Source of the DNA: Xylocopa sonorina
Lineage: Eukaryota > Arthropoda > Insecta > Hymenoptera > Apidae
Reading direction: 5' to 3'
Assembly (NCBI RefSeq): GCF_050948175.1
Contig: NW_027490254.1
Coordinates: 310,001-374,000, forward strand
Length of the DNA: 64,000 nt
Part shown: positions 26,991 through 40,900 of the stretch, piece by piece
Layout of the letters: each line of letters begins with the position of its first letter
How positions within the stretch are numbered: the stretch's first letter is position 1
Notes under the pieces: model-generated
Databases searched by the model: none
What the model saw: only the letters and a program-made list of their open reading frames with translations
Told to the model about the DNA's origin: nothing
Translations under genes and position numbers: made by a program

Positions 26991-28847
26991 CGAAGTGTCA
27001 CGTATTCCTCGTCTACACTTCAAGTGAATGTAAATGCGACACTAACTTGCAAGGAATTAGCGATGCAGATGTCTAGGTATCGTAGCAATAGAGTTCTAAT
27101 GCTTCTTAAAACGCGATATCGCATCTCATTTCTATGTTTCATGGTAAGATATAATATGATTTGCGAAGTGTTATGTATTCCTCGTCTACAATTCAAATGA
27201 ATGTAAATGCGACACTTCCTTGCAAGGAAATAGCGTTTGCAGATGTCTACGTATCGTAGCAATAGAGTTCTTATGATTCTTAAAACGCGATATCGCATCT
27301 CATTTCTATGTTTCATGGTAAGGTATAATATGATTTGCGAAGTGTTATGTATTCCTCGTCTGCACTTCAAATGAATGTAAATGCGACACTTCCTTGTAAG
27401 GAAATAGCGTTTGCAGATGTCAACCTATCGTAGCAATAGAGTTCTAATGCTTCTTAAAACGCGATATATCATCTCATTTCTATGTTTCATGGTAAGATAT
27501 AATATGATTTGCGAAGTGTCATGTATTCCTCGTCTACACTTCAAATGAATGTGAATGCGACACTTCCTTGCAAGGAAATAGCGTTTGCGAATGTCTACCT
27601 ATCGTAGCAACAGTGTTCTAATGCTTCTTAAAACGCGGTATCGCATCTCATTTCTATGTTTCATGGTAAGATATATTATGATTTGCCAAGTGTTATGTAT
27701 TCCTCGTCTACACTTCAAATGAATGTAAATGCGACACTTACTTGCAAGGAAATAGCGTTTGCAGATGTCTACGTATCGTAGCAATAGAGTTCTTATGATT
27801 CTTAGAACGCGATATCGCATCTCATTTCTATGTTTCATGGTAAGATATAATATGAATTGCGAAGTGTCATGTATACCTCGTCTACACTTCAAATGAATGT
27901 AAATGCGACACTTCCTTGCAAGGAAATAGCGTTTGCGAATGTCTATCTATCGTAGCAATAGTGTTCTAATGCTTCTTAAAATGCGATATCGCATCTCATT
28001 TCTATGTTTCATGGTAAGATATAATATGATTTGCGAAGTGTTATGTATTCCTCGTCTACACTTCAAATGAATGTAAATGCGACACTTCCTTGCAAGGAAA
28101 TAGCGTTTGCGAATGTCTATCTATCGTAGCAATAGTGTTCTAATGCTTCTTAAAATGCGATATCGCATCTCATTTCTATGTTTCATGGTAAGATATAATA
28201 TGATTTGCGAAGTGTTATGTATTCCTCGTCTACACTTCAAATGAATGTAAATGCGACACTTACTTGCAAGGAAATAGCGTTTGCAGATGTCTACGTATCG
28301 TAGCAATAGAGTTCTTATGATTCTTAGAACGCGATATCGCATCTCATTTCTATGTTTCATGGTAAGATATAATATGATTTGCGAAGTGTCATGTATACCT
28401 CGTCTACACTTCAAATGAATGTAAATGCGACACTTCCTTGCAAGGAAATAGCGTTTGCGAATGTCTATCTATCGTAGCAATAGTGTTCTAATGCTTCTTA
28501 AAATGCGATATCGCATCTCATTTCTATGTTTCATGGTAAGATATAATATGATTTGCGAAGTGTTATGTATTCCTCGTCTACACTTCAAATGAATGTAAAT
28601 GCGACACTTCCTTGCAAGGAAATAGCGTTTGCGAATGTCTATCTATCGTAGCAATAGTGTTCTAATGCTTCTTAGAATGCGATATCGCATCTCATTTCTA
28701 TGTTTCATGGTAAGATATAATATGATTTGCGAAGTGTTATGTATTCCTCGTCTACACGTCAAATGAATGTAAATGCGACACTTCCTTGCAAGGAAATAGC
28801 GTTTGCAGATGTCTACCTATCGCAGCAATAGATTTGTAATGCTTCTT
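26935..28847 (-). repeat. 11-monomer duplication, copy 1 (1,913 bp)
   Basis: Matches the next block at +1,913 bp (11 x 174 minus 1). Shared markers are GTGTCACGTATTCC near 26,996 and 28,909, GCGATGCAG at 27,060 and 28,973, and the GATATATTATG monomer near 27,671 and 29,584. Its inner part also matches the end of the 24-monomer HOR, so it grew from that unit. Confidence 0.82.
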
Positions 28848-30174
28848 AAAACGCGATATCGCATCTCATTTCTATGTTTCATGGTAAGATATAATATGAT
28901 TTGCGAAGTGTCACGTATTCCTCGTCTACACTTCAAGTGAATGTAAATGCGACACTAACTTGCAAGGAATTAGCGATGCAGATGTCTAGGTATCGTAGCA
29001 ATAGAGTTCTAATGCTTCTTAAAACGCGATATCGCATCTCATTTCTATGTTTCATGGTAAGATATAATATGATTTGCGAAGTGTTATGTATTCCTCGTCT
29101 ACAATTCAAATGAATGTAAATGCGACACTTCCTTGCAAGGAAATAGCGTTTGCAGATGTCTACGTATCGTAGCAATAGAGTTCTTATGATTCTTAAAACG
29201 CGATATCGCATCTCATTTCTATGTTTCATGGTAAGGTATAATATGATTTGCGAAGTGTTATGTATTTCTCGTCTGCACTTCAAATGAATGTAAATGCGAC
29301 ACTTCCTTGTAAGGAAATAGCGTTTGCAGATGTCAACCTATCGTAGCAATAGAGTTCTAATGCTTCTTAAAACGCGATATATCATCTCATTTCTATGTTT
29401 CATGGTAAGATATAATATGATTTGCGAAGTGTCATGTATTCCTCGTCTACACTTCAAATGAATGTGAATGCGACACTTCCTTGCAAGGAAATAGCGTTTG
29501 CGAATGTCTACCTATCGTAGCAACAGTGTTCTAATGCTTCTTAAAACGCGGTATCGCATCTCATTTCTATGTTTCATGGTAAGATATATTATGATTTGCC
29601 AAGTGTTATGTATTCCTCGTCTACACTTCAAATGAATGTAAATGCGACACTTACTTGCAAGGAAATAGCGTTTGCAGATGTCTACGTATCGTAGCAATAG
29701 AGTTCTTATGATTCTTAGAACGCGATATCGCATCTCATTTCTATGTTTCATGGTAAGATATAATATGAATTGCGAAGTGTCATGTATACCTCGTCTACAC
29801 TTCAAATGAATGTAAATGCGACACTTCCTTGCAAGGAAATAGCGTTTGCGAATGTCTATCTATCGTAGCAATAGTGTTCTAATGCTTCTTAAAATGCGAT
29901 ATCGCATCTCATTTCTATGTTTCATGGTAAGATATAATATGATTTGCGAAGTGTTATGTATTCCTCGTCTACACTTCAAATGAATGTAAATGCGACACTT
30001 CCTTGCAAGGAAATAGCGTTTGCGAATGTCTATCTATCGTAGCAATAGTGTTCTAATGCTTCTTAAAATGCGATATCGCATCTCATTTCTATGTTTCATG
30101 GTAAGATATAATATGATTTGCGAAGTGTTATGTATTCCTCGTCTACACTTCAAATGAATGTAAATGCGACACTT
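28848..30174 (-). repeat. 11-monomer duplication, copy 2 (partial)
   Basis: Second copy. The match ends near 30,174, where CACTTCCTTGTAAGGCAATAG replaces CACTTACTTGCAAGG of copy 1. About 1,330 of 1,913 bp are kept. Confidence 0.78.
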
Positions 30175-33100
30175 CCTTGTAAGGCAATAGCGTTTGCAGA
30201 TGTCTACGTATCGTAGCAATAGAGTTCTTATGATTCTTAAAACGCGACATCGCATCTCATTTCTATGTTTCATGGTAAGATATAATATGATTTGCGAAGT
30301 GTCATGTATTCCTCGTCTACACTTCAAGTGAATGTAAATGCGACACTTAGTTGCAAGGAATTAGCGATGCAGATGTCTAGGTATCGTAGCAATAGAGTTC
30401 TAATGCTTCTTAAAACGCGATATCGCATCACATTTCTATGTTTCATGGTAAGGTAAAATATGATTTGCGAAGTGTTATGTATTCCTCGTCTGCACTTGAA
30501 ATGAGTGTAAATGCGACACTTCCTTGTAAGGAAATAGCGTTTGCAGATGTCTACCTATCGCAGCACTAGATTTGTAATGCTTCTTAAAACGCGATATCGC
30601 ATCTCATTTCTATGTTTCATGGTAAGATATAATATGATTTGCGAAGTGTCATGTATTCCTCGTCCACACTTCAAATGAATGTGAATGCGACACTTCCTTG
30701 CAAGGAAATAGCGTTTGCGAATGTCTACCTATCGTAGCAATAGTGTTCTAATGCTTCTTAAAACGCGGTATCGCATCTCATTTCTATGTTTCATGGTAAG
30801 ATATATTATGATTTGCCAAGTGTTATGTATTCCTCGTCTACACTTCAAATGAATGTAAATGCGACACTTACTTGCAAGGAAATAGCGTTTGCAGATGTCT
30901 ACGTATCGTAGCAATAGAGTTCTTATGATTCTTAGAACGCGATATCGCATCTCATTTCTATGTTTCATGGTAAGATATAATATGATTTGCGAAGTACTAT
31001 GTATTCCTCTTCTACACTTCAAATGAATGTAAATGCGACACTTCCTTGCAAGGAAATAGCGTTTGCAGATGTCTACGTATCGTAGCAATAGATTTCTTAT
31101 GATTCTTAAAACGCGATATCGCATCTCATTTCTATGTTTCATGGTTAGATATAATATTCATTGCGAAGTGTTATGCTTTCCTCGTCTACGATTGATATGA
31201 ATGTAAATGCGACACTTCCTTGCAAGGAAATAGCGTTTGCAGATGTCTACGTATCGTAGCAATAGTGTTCTTATGTTTCTTAAAACGCGATATCGCATCT
31301 CATTTCTATGTTTCATGGTAAGATATAATATGATTTGCGAAGTGTCATGTACTCCTCGTCTACACTTCAAGTGAATGTAAATGCGACACTAACTTGCAAG
31401 GAATTAGCGATGCAGATGTCTAGGTATCGTAGCAATAGAGTTCTAATGCTTCTTAAAACGCGATATCGCATCTCATTTCTATGTTTCATGGTAAGATATA
31501 ATATGATTTGCGAAGTGTTATGTATTCCTCGTCTACACTTCAAATGAATGTAAATGCGACACTTCCTTGCAAGGAAATAGCGTTTGCAGTTGTCTACGTA
31601 TCGTAGCAATAGAGTTCTTATGATTCTTAAAACGCGATATCGCATCTCATTTCTATGTTTCATGGTAAGGTATAATATGATTTGCGAAGTGTTATGTATT
31701 CCTCGTCTGCTCTTCAAATGAATGTAAATGCGACACTTCCTTGTAAGGAAATAGCGTTTGCAGATGTCTACGTATCGAAGCAATAGGGTTCAAATGCTTC
31801 TTAAAACGCGTTATCGCATCTCATTTCTATGTTTCATGGTAAGATATATTATGATTTGCGAAGTGTTATGTATTCCTCGTCTACACTTCAAATGAATATA
31901 AATGCGACACTTACTTGCAAGGAAATAGCGTTTGCAGATGTCTACGTATCGTAGCAATAGAGTTCTTATGATTCTTAAAACGCGATATCGCATCTCATTT
32001 CTATGTTTCATGGCAAGATATAATATGAATTGCGAAGTGTCATGTATACCTCGTCTACACTTCAAATGAATGTAAATGCGACACTTCCTTGCAAGGAAAT
32101 AGCGTTTGCGAATGTCTATCTATCGTAGCAATAGTGTTCTAATGCTGCTTAAAACGCGATATCGCATCTCATTTCTATGTTTCATGGTAAGATATAATAT
32201 GATTTGCGAAGTGTTATGCATTCCTTGTCTACGATTCAAATGAATGTAAATGCGACACTTCCTTGCAGGGAAATAGCGTTTGCAGATATCTACGTATCGT
32301 AGCAATAGATTTCTTATGATTCTTAAAACGCGATATCACATCTCATTTCTATGTTTCATGGTAAGATATAATATGATTAGCGAAGTGTTATGTATTCCTC
32401 GTCTACACTTCAAATGAATGTGAATGCGACACTTCCTTGCAAGGAAATAGCGTTTGCGAATGTCTACCTATCGTAGCAATAGAGTTCTAATGCTTCTTAA
32501 AACGCGATATCGCATCTCATTTCTATGTTTCATGGTAAGATATAATATGATTTGCGAAGTGTCATGTATTCCTCGTCTACACTTCAAATGAATGTAAATG
32601 CGACACTTCCTTGCAAGGAAATAGCGTTTGCAGATGTCTAGCTATCGTAGCAATAGAGTTCTAATGCTTCTTAAAATGCGATATCGCATCTCATTTCTAT
32701 GTTTCATGGTAAGATATAATATGATTTGCGAAGTGTTATGTATTCCTCGTCTACACTTCAAATGAATGTAAATGCGACACTTCCTTGTAAGGCAATAGCG
32801 TTTGCAGATGTCTACGTATCGTAGCAATAGAGTTCTTATGATTCTTAAAACGCGATATCGCATCTCATTTCTATGTTTCATGGTAAGGTATAATATGATT
32901 TGCGAAGTGTTATGTATTCCTCGTCTACACTTCAAATGAATGTTAATGCGACACTTCCTTGTAAGGGAATAGCGTTTGCAGATGTCTACCTATCGCAGCA
33001 ATAGATTTGTAATGCTTCTTAAAACGCGACATCGCATCTCATTTCTATGTTTCATGGTAAGATATAATATGATTTGCGAAGTGTCATGTATTCCTCGTCT

Positions 33101-33953
33101 ACACTTCAAGTGAATGTAAATGCGACACTTAGTTGCAAGGAACTAGCGATGCAGATGTCTAGGTATCGTAGCAATAGAGTTCTAATGCTTCTTAAAACGC
33201 GATATCGCATCACATTTCTATGTTTCATGGTAAGGTATAATATGATTTGCGAAGTGTTATGTATTCCTCGTCTGCACTACAAATGAATGTAAATGCGACA
33301 CTTCCTTGTAAGGAAATAGCGTTTGCAGATGTCTACCTATCGCAGCAATAGATTTGTAATGCTTCTTAAAACGCGATATCGCATCTCATTTCTATGTTTC
33401 ATGGTAAGATATAATATGATTTGCGAAGTGTCATGTATTCCTCGTCCACACTTCAAATGAATGTGAATGCGACACTTCCTTGCAAGGAAATAGCGTTTGC
33501 GAATGTCTACCTATCGTAGCAATAGTGTTCTAATGCTTCTTAAAACGCGGCATCGCATCTCATTTCTATGTTTCATGGTAAGATATATTATGATTTGCCA
33601 AGTGTTATGTATTCCTCGTCTACACTTCAAATGAATGTAAATGCGACACTTACTTGCAAGGAAATAGCGTTTGCAGATGTCTACGTATCGTAGCAATAGA
33701 GTTCTTATGATTCTTAGAACGCGATATCGCATCTCATTTCTATGTTTCATGGTAAGATATAATATGATTTGCAAAGTGTTATGTTTTCCTCGTCTACACT
33801 TCAAATGAATGTAAATGCGACACTTCCTTGTAAGGAAATAGCGTTTGCAGATGTCTACCTATCGTAGCAATAGAGTTCTAATGCTTCTTAAAACGCGATA
33901 TCGCATCTCATTTCTATGTTCCATGGTAAGATATAATATGATTTGCGAAGTGT
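30175..33953 (-). repeat. Mosaic satellite segment between two HOR domains
   Basis: About 22 monomers combining types from both sides. There are one-base-deletion markers at 30,364, 31,407 and 33,146. The last two are 1,739 bp apart, the recurrent 10-monomer spacing. A block near 30,650-31,200 resembles the head of the 24-monomer HOR (CGTCCACACTTC, GATATATTATG, GATTGATATG). The block after 32,100 resembles 14,560-15,880. No non-satellite sequence was seen. Confidence 0.8.
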
Positions 33954-35692
33954 CATGTATTCCTCATCTACACTTCAAATGCATGTAAATGCGAAACTTC
34001 CATGCAAGGAAATAGCGTTTGCAGATGTCTACGTATCGTAGCAATGGAGTTCTTATGATTCTTAAGACGCGATATCGCATCTCATTTCTATGTTCCATGG
34101 TAAGATATAATATGATTTGCGAAGTGTTATGTATTCCTCGTCTACACGTCAAATGAATGTAAATGCGACACTTCCTTGCAAGGAAATAGCGTTTGCAGAT
34201 GTCTACCTATCGCAGCAATAGATTTGTAATGCTTCTTAAAACGCGATATCGCATCTCATTTCTATGTTTCATGGTAAGATATAATATGATTTGCGAAGTG
34301 TCATGTACTCCTCGTCTACACTTCAAGTGAATGTAAATGCGACACTAACTTGCAAGGAATTAGCGATGCAGATGTCTAGGTATCGTAGCAATAGAGTTCT
34401 AATGCTTCTTAAAACGCGATATCGCATCTCATTTCTATGTTTCATGGTAAGATATAATATGATTTGCGAAGTGTTATGTATTCCTCGTCTACACTTCAAA
34501 TGAATGTAAATGCGACACTTCCTTGCAAGGAAATAGCGTTTGCAGATGTCTACGTATCGTAGCAATAGAGTTCTTATGATTCTTAAAACGCGATATCGCA
34601 TCTCATTTCTATGTTTCATGGTAAGGTATAATATGATTTGCGAAGTGTTATGTATTCCTCGTCTGCTCTTCAAATGAATGTAAATGCGACACTTCCTTGT
34701 AAGGAAATAGCGTTTGCAGATGTCAACCTATCGTAGCAATAGAGTTCTAATGCTTCTTAAAACGCGATATATCATCTCATTTCTATGTTTCATGGTAAGA
34801 TATAATATGATTTGCGAAGTGTCATGTATTCCTCGTCTACACTTCAAATGAATGTAAATGCGACACTTCCTTGCAAGGAAATAGCGTTTGCGAATGTCTA
34901 TCTATCGTAGCAATAGTGTTCTAACGCTGCTTAAAATGCGATATCGCATCTCATTTCTATGTTTCATGGTAAGATATATTATGATTTGCGAAGTGTTATG
35001 TATTCCTCGTCTACACTTCAAATGAATGTAAATGCGACACTTCCTTGCAAGGAAATAGCGTTTGCAGATGTCTACGTATCGAAGCAATAGGGTTCAAATG
35101 CTTCTTAAAACGCGTTATCGCATCTCATTTCTATGTTTCATGGTAAGATATATTATGATTTGCGAAGTATTATGTATTCCTCGTCTACACTTCAAATGAA
35201 TGTAAATGCGACACTTACTTGCAAGGAAATAGCGTTTGCAGATGTCTACGTATCGTAGCAATAGAGTTCTTATGATTCTTAAAACGCGATATCGCATCTC
35301 ATTTCTATGTTTCATGGCAAGATATAATATGAATTGCGAAGTGTCATGTATACCTCGTCTACACTTCAAATGAATGTAAATGCGACACTTACTTGCAAGG
35401 AAATAGCGTTTGCAGATGTCTACGTATCGTAGCAATAGAGTTCTTATGATTCTTAGAACGCGATATCGCATCTCATTTCTATGTTTCATGGTAAGATATA
35501 ATATGATTTGCAAAGTGTTATGTTTTCCTCGTCTACACTTCAAATGAATGTAAATGCGACACTTCCTTGTAAGGAAATAGCGTTTGCAGATGTCTACCTA
35601 TCGTAGCAATAGAGTTCTAATGCTTCTTAAAACGCGATATCGCATCTCATTTCTATGTTCCATGGTAAGATATAATATGATTTGCGAAGTGT
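33954..35692 (-). repeat. 10-monomer duplication nested in the 23-mer, copy 1
   Basis: Matches +1,739 bp: ACTTCAAATGCATG near 33,971 and 35,710, GCGATGCAG at 34,363 and 36,102, CGTTATCGC near 35,113 and 36,852. The similarity stops near 35,391 and 37,130, where ACTTACTTGC faces ACTTCCTTGC. Because the whole arrangement is present again 4,000 bp away, the 10-monomer event came before the 23-monomer event. Confidence 0.86.
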
Positions 35693-37130
35693 CATGTATT
35701 CCTCATCTACACTTCAAATGCATGTAAATGCGAAACTTCCATGCAAGGAAATAGCGTTTGCAGATGTCTACGTATCGTAGCAATGGAGTTCTTATGATTC
35801 TTAAGACGCGATATCGCATCTCATTTCTATGTTCCATGGTAAGATATAATATGATTTGCGAAGTGTTATGTATTCCTCGTCTACACGTCAAATGAATGTA
35901 AATGCGACACTTCCTTGCAAGGAAATAGCGTTTGCAGATGTCTACCTATCGCAGCAATAGATTTGTAATGCTTCTTAAAACGCGATATCGCATCTCATTT
36001 CTATGTTTCATGGTAAGATATAATATGATTTGCGAAGTGTCATGTACTCCTCGTCTACACTTCAAGTGAATGTAAATGCGACACTAACTTGCAAGGAATT
36101 AGCGATGCAGATGTCTAGGTATCGTAGCAATAGAGTTCTAATGCTTCTTAAAACGCGATATCGCATCTCATTTCTATGTTTCATGGTAAGATATAATATG
36201 ATTTGCGAAGTGTTATGTATTCCTCGTCTACACTTCAAATGAATGTAAATGCGACACTTCCTTGCAAGGAAATAGCGTTTGCAGATGTCTACGTATCGTA
36301 GCAATAGGGTTCTTATGATTCTTAAAACGCGATATCGCATCTCATTTCTATGTTTCATGGTAAGGTATAATATGATTTGCGAAGTGTTATGTATTCCTCG
36401 TCTGCTCTTCAAATGAATGTAAATGCGACACTTCCTTGTAAGGAAATAGCGTTTGCAGATGTCAACCTATCGTAGCAATAGAGTTCTAATGCTTCTTAAA
36501 ACGCGATATATCATCTCATTTCTATGTTTCATGGTAAGATATAATATGATTTGCGAAGTGTCATGTATTCCTCGTCTACACTTCAAATGAATGTAAATGC
36601 GACACTTCCTTGCAAGGAAATAGCGTTTGCGAATGTCTATCTATCGTAGCAATAGTGTTCTAATGCTGCTTAAAATGCGATATCGCATCTCATTTCTATG
36701 TTTCATGGTAAGATATATTATGATTTGCGAAGTGTTATGTATTCCTCGTCTACACTTCAAATGAATGTAAATGCGACACTTCCTTTCAAGGAAATAGCGT
36801 TTGCAGATGTCTACGTATCGAAGCAATAGGGTTCAAATGCTTCTTAAAACGCGTTATCGCATCTCATTTCTATGTTTCATGGTAAGATATATTATGATTT
36901 GCAAAGTGTTATGTATTCCTCGTCTACACTTCAAATGAATGTAAATGCGACACTTACTTGCAAGGAAATAGCGTTTGCAGATGTCTACGTATCGTAGCAA
37001 TAGAGTTCTTATGATTCTTAAAACGCGATATCGCATCTCATTTCTATGTTTCATGGCAAGATATAATATGAATTGCGAAGTGTCATGTATACCTCGTCTA
37101 CACTTCAAATGAATGTAAATGCGACACTTC
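35693..37130 (-). repeat. 10-monomer duplication nested in the 23-mer, copy 2 (partial)
   Basis: Second nested copy, about 1,440 bp retained. The same pair is found at +4,000 bp, about 37,954-39,692 and 39,693-41,130. Confidence 0.83.
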
Positions 37131-37953
37131 CTTGCAAGGAAATAGCGTTTGCGAATGTCTATCTATCGTAGCAATAGTGTTCTAATGCTGCTTAAAACGC
37201 GATATCGCATCTCATTTCTATGTTTCATGGTAAGATATAATATGATTTGCGAAGTGATATGCATTTCTCGTCTACGATTCAAATGAATGTAAATGCGACA
37301 CTTCCTTGCAAGGAAATAGCGTTTGCAGATATCTACGTATCGTAGCAATAGATTTCTTATGATTCTTAAAACGCGATATCACATCTCATTTCTATGTTTC
37401 ATGGTAAGATATAATATGATTAGCGAAGTGTTATGTATTCCTCGTCTACACTTCAAATGAATGTGAATGCGACACTTCCTTGCAAGGAAATAGCGTTTGC
37501 GAATGTCTACCTATCGTAGCAATAGAGTTCTAATGCTTCTTAAAACGCGATATCGCATCTCATTTCTATGTTTCATGGTAAGATATAATATGATTTGCGA
37601 AGTGTCATGTATTCCTCGTCTACACTTCAAATGAATGTAAATGCGACACTTCCTTGCAAGGAAATAGCGTTTGCAGATGTCTAGCTATCGTAGCAATAGA
37701 GTTCTAATGCTTCTTAAAATGCGATATCGCATCTCATTTCTATGTTTCATGGTAAGATATAATATGATTTGCGAAGTGTTATGTATTCCTCGTCTACACT
37801 TCAAATGAATGTAAATGCGACACTTCCTTGTAAGGCAATAGCGTTTGCAGATGTCTACGTATCGTAGCAATAGAGTTCTTATGATTCTTAAAACGCGATA
37901 TCGCATCTCATTTCTATGTTTCATGGTAAGGTATAATATGATTTGCGAAGTGT

Positions 37954-40900
37954 TATGTATTCCTCATCTACACTTCAAATGCATGTAAATGCGAAACTTC
38001 CATGCAAGGAAATAGCGTTTGCAGATGTCTACGTATCGTAGCAATGGAGTTCTTATGATTCTTAAGACGCGATATCGCATCTCATTTCTATGTTCCATGG
38101 TAAGATATAATATGATTTGCGAAGTGTTATGTATTCCTCGTCTACACGTCAAATGAATGTAAATGCGACACTTCCTTGCAAGGAAATAGCGTTTGCAGAT
38201 GTCTACCTATCGCAGCAATAGATTTGTAATGCTTCTTAAAACGCGATATCGCATCTCATTTCTATGTTTCATGGTAAGATATAATATGATTTGCGAAGTG
38301 TCATGTACTCCTCGTCTACACTTCAAGTGAATGTAAATGCGACACTAACTTGCAAGGAATTAGCGATGCAGATGTCTAGGTATCGTAGCAATAGAGTTCT
38401 AATGCTTCTTAAAACGCGATATCGCATCTCATTTCTATGTTTCATGGTAAGATATAATATGATTTGCGAAGTGTTATGTATTCCTCGTCTACACTTCAAA
38501 TGAATGTAAATGCGACACTTCCTTGCAAGGAAATAGCGTTTGCAGATGTCTACGTATCGTAGCAATAGAGTTCTTATGATTCTTAAAACGCGATATCGCA
38601 TCTCATTTCTATGTTTCATGGTAAGGTATAATATGATTTGCGAAGTGTTATGTATTCCTCGTCTGCTCTTCAAATGAATGTAAATGCGACACTTCCTTGT
38701 AAGGAAATAGCGTTTGCAGATGTCAACCTATCGTAGCAATAGAGTTCTAATGCTTCTTAAAACGCGATATATCATCTCATTTCTATGTTTCATGGTAAGA
38801 TATAATATGATTTGCGAAGTGTCATGTATTCCTCGTCTACACTTCAAATGAATGTAAATGCGACACTTCCTTGCAAGGAAATAGCGTCTGCGAATGTCTA
38901 TCTATCGTAGCAATAGTGTTCTAATGCTGCTTAAAATGCGATATCGCATCTCATTTCTATGTTTCATGGTAAGATATATTATGATTTGCGAAGTGTTATG
39001 TATTCCTCGTCTACACTTCAAATGAATGTAAATGCGACACTTCCTTGCAAGGAAATAGCGTTTGCAGATGTCTACGTATCGAAGCAATAGGGTTCAAATG
39101 CTTCTTAAAACGCGTTATCGCATCTCATTTCTATGTTTCATGGTAAGATATATTATGATTTGCGAAGTATTATGTATTCCTCGTCTACACTTCAAATGAA
39201 TGTAAATGCGACACTTACTTGCAAGGAAATAGCGTTTGCAGATGTCTACGTATCGTAGCAATAGAGTTCTTATGATTCTTAAAACGCGATATCGCATCTC
39301 ATTTCTATGTTTCATGGCAAGATATAATATGAATTGCGAAGTGTCATGTATACCTCGTCTACACTTCAAATGAATGTAAATGCGACACTTACTTGCAAGG
39401 AAATAGCGTTTGCAGATGTCTACGTATCGTAGCAATAGAGTTCTTATGATTCTTAGAACGCGATATCGCATCTCATTTCTATGTTTCATGGTAAGATATA
39501 ATATGATTTGCAAAGTGTTATGTTTTCCTCGTCTACACTTCAAATGAATGTAAATGCGACACTTCCTTGTAAGGAAATAGCGTTTGCAGATGTCTACCTA
39601 TCGTAGCAATAGAGTTCTAATGCTTCTTAAAACGCGATATCGCATCTCATTTCTATGTTCCATGGTAAGATATAATATGATTTGCGAAGTGTCATGTATT
39701 CCTCATCTACACTTCAAATGCATGTAAATGCGAAACTTCCATGCAAGGAAATAGCGTTTGCAGATGTCTACGTATCGTAGCAATGGAGTTCTTATGATTC
39801 TTAAGACGCGATATCGCATCTCATTTCTATGTTCCATGGTAAGATATAATATGATTTGCGAAGTGTTATGTATTCCTCGTCTACACGTCAAATGAATGTA
39901 AATGCGACACTTCCTTGCAAGGAAATAGCGTTTGCAGATGTCTACCTATCGCAGCAATAGATTTGTAATGCTTCTTAAAACGCGATATCGCATCTCATTT
40001 CTATGTTTCATGGTAAGATATAATATGATTTGCGAAGTGTCATGTACTCCTCGTCTACACTTCAAGTGAATGTAAATGCGACACTAACTTGCAAGGAATT
40101 AGCGATGCAGATGTCTAGGTATCGTAGCAATAGAGTTCTAATGCTTCTTAAAACGCGATATCGCATCTCATTTCTATGTTTCATGGTAAGATATAATATG
40201 ATTTGCGAAGTGTTATGTATTCCTCGTCTACACTTCAAATGAATGTAAATGCGACACTTCCTTGCAAGGAAATAGCGTTTGCAGATGTCTACGTATCGTA
40301 GCAATAGGGTTCTTATGATTCTTAAAACGCGATATCGCATCTCATTTCTATGTTTCATGGTAAGGTATAATATGATTTGCGAAGTGTTATGTATTCCTCG
40401 TCTGCTCTTCAAATGAATGTAAATGCGACACTTCCTTGTAAGGAAATAGCGTTTGCAGATGTCAACCTATCGTAGCAATAGAGTTCTAATGCTTCTTAAA
40501 ACGCGATATATCATCTCATTTCTATGTTTCATGGTAAGATATAATATGATTTGCGAAGTGTCATGTATTCCTCGTCTACACTTCAAATGAATGTAAATGC
40601 GACACTTCCTTGCAAGGAAATAGCGTTTGCGAATGTCTATCTATCGTAGCAATAGTGTTCTAATGCTGCTTAAAATGCGATATCGCATCTCATTTCTATG
40701 TTTCATGGTAAGATATATTATGATTTGCGAAGTGTTATGTATTCCTCGTCTACACTTCAAATGAATGTAAATGCGACACTTCCTTGCAAGGAAATAGCGT
40801 TTGCAGATGTCTACGTATCGAAGCAATAGGGTTCAAATGCTTCTTAAAACGCGTTATCGCATCTCATTTCTATGTTTCATGGTAAGATATATTATGATTT

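Larger units (their letters stand above)
33954..37953 (-). repeat. 23-monomer HOR, copy 1 (exactly 4,000 bp)
   Basis: Every landmark in this block recurs exactly 4,000 bp later (23 x 174 minus 2). The two missing bases are the GCGATGCAG markers at 34,363 and 36,102. The left boundary is seen by comparing GTGTCATGTATTCCTCATC here with GTGTTATGTATTCCTCATC at 37,951. The few differences I noticed from copy 2 include CTAACGCTGC near 34,921 (CTAATGCTGC in copy 2), CCTTTCAAGG near 36,782 and GCAAAGTG near 36,901. The copies therefore look more than 99% identical. Confidence 0.92.
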
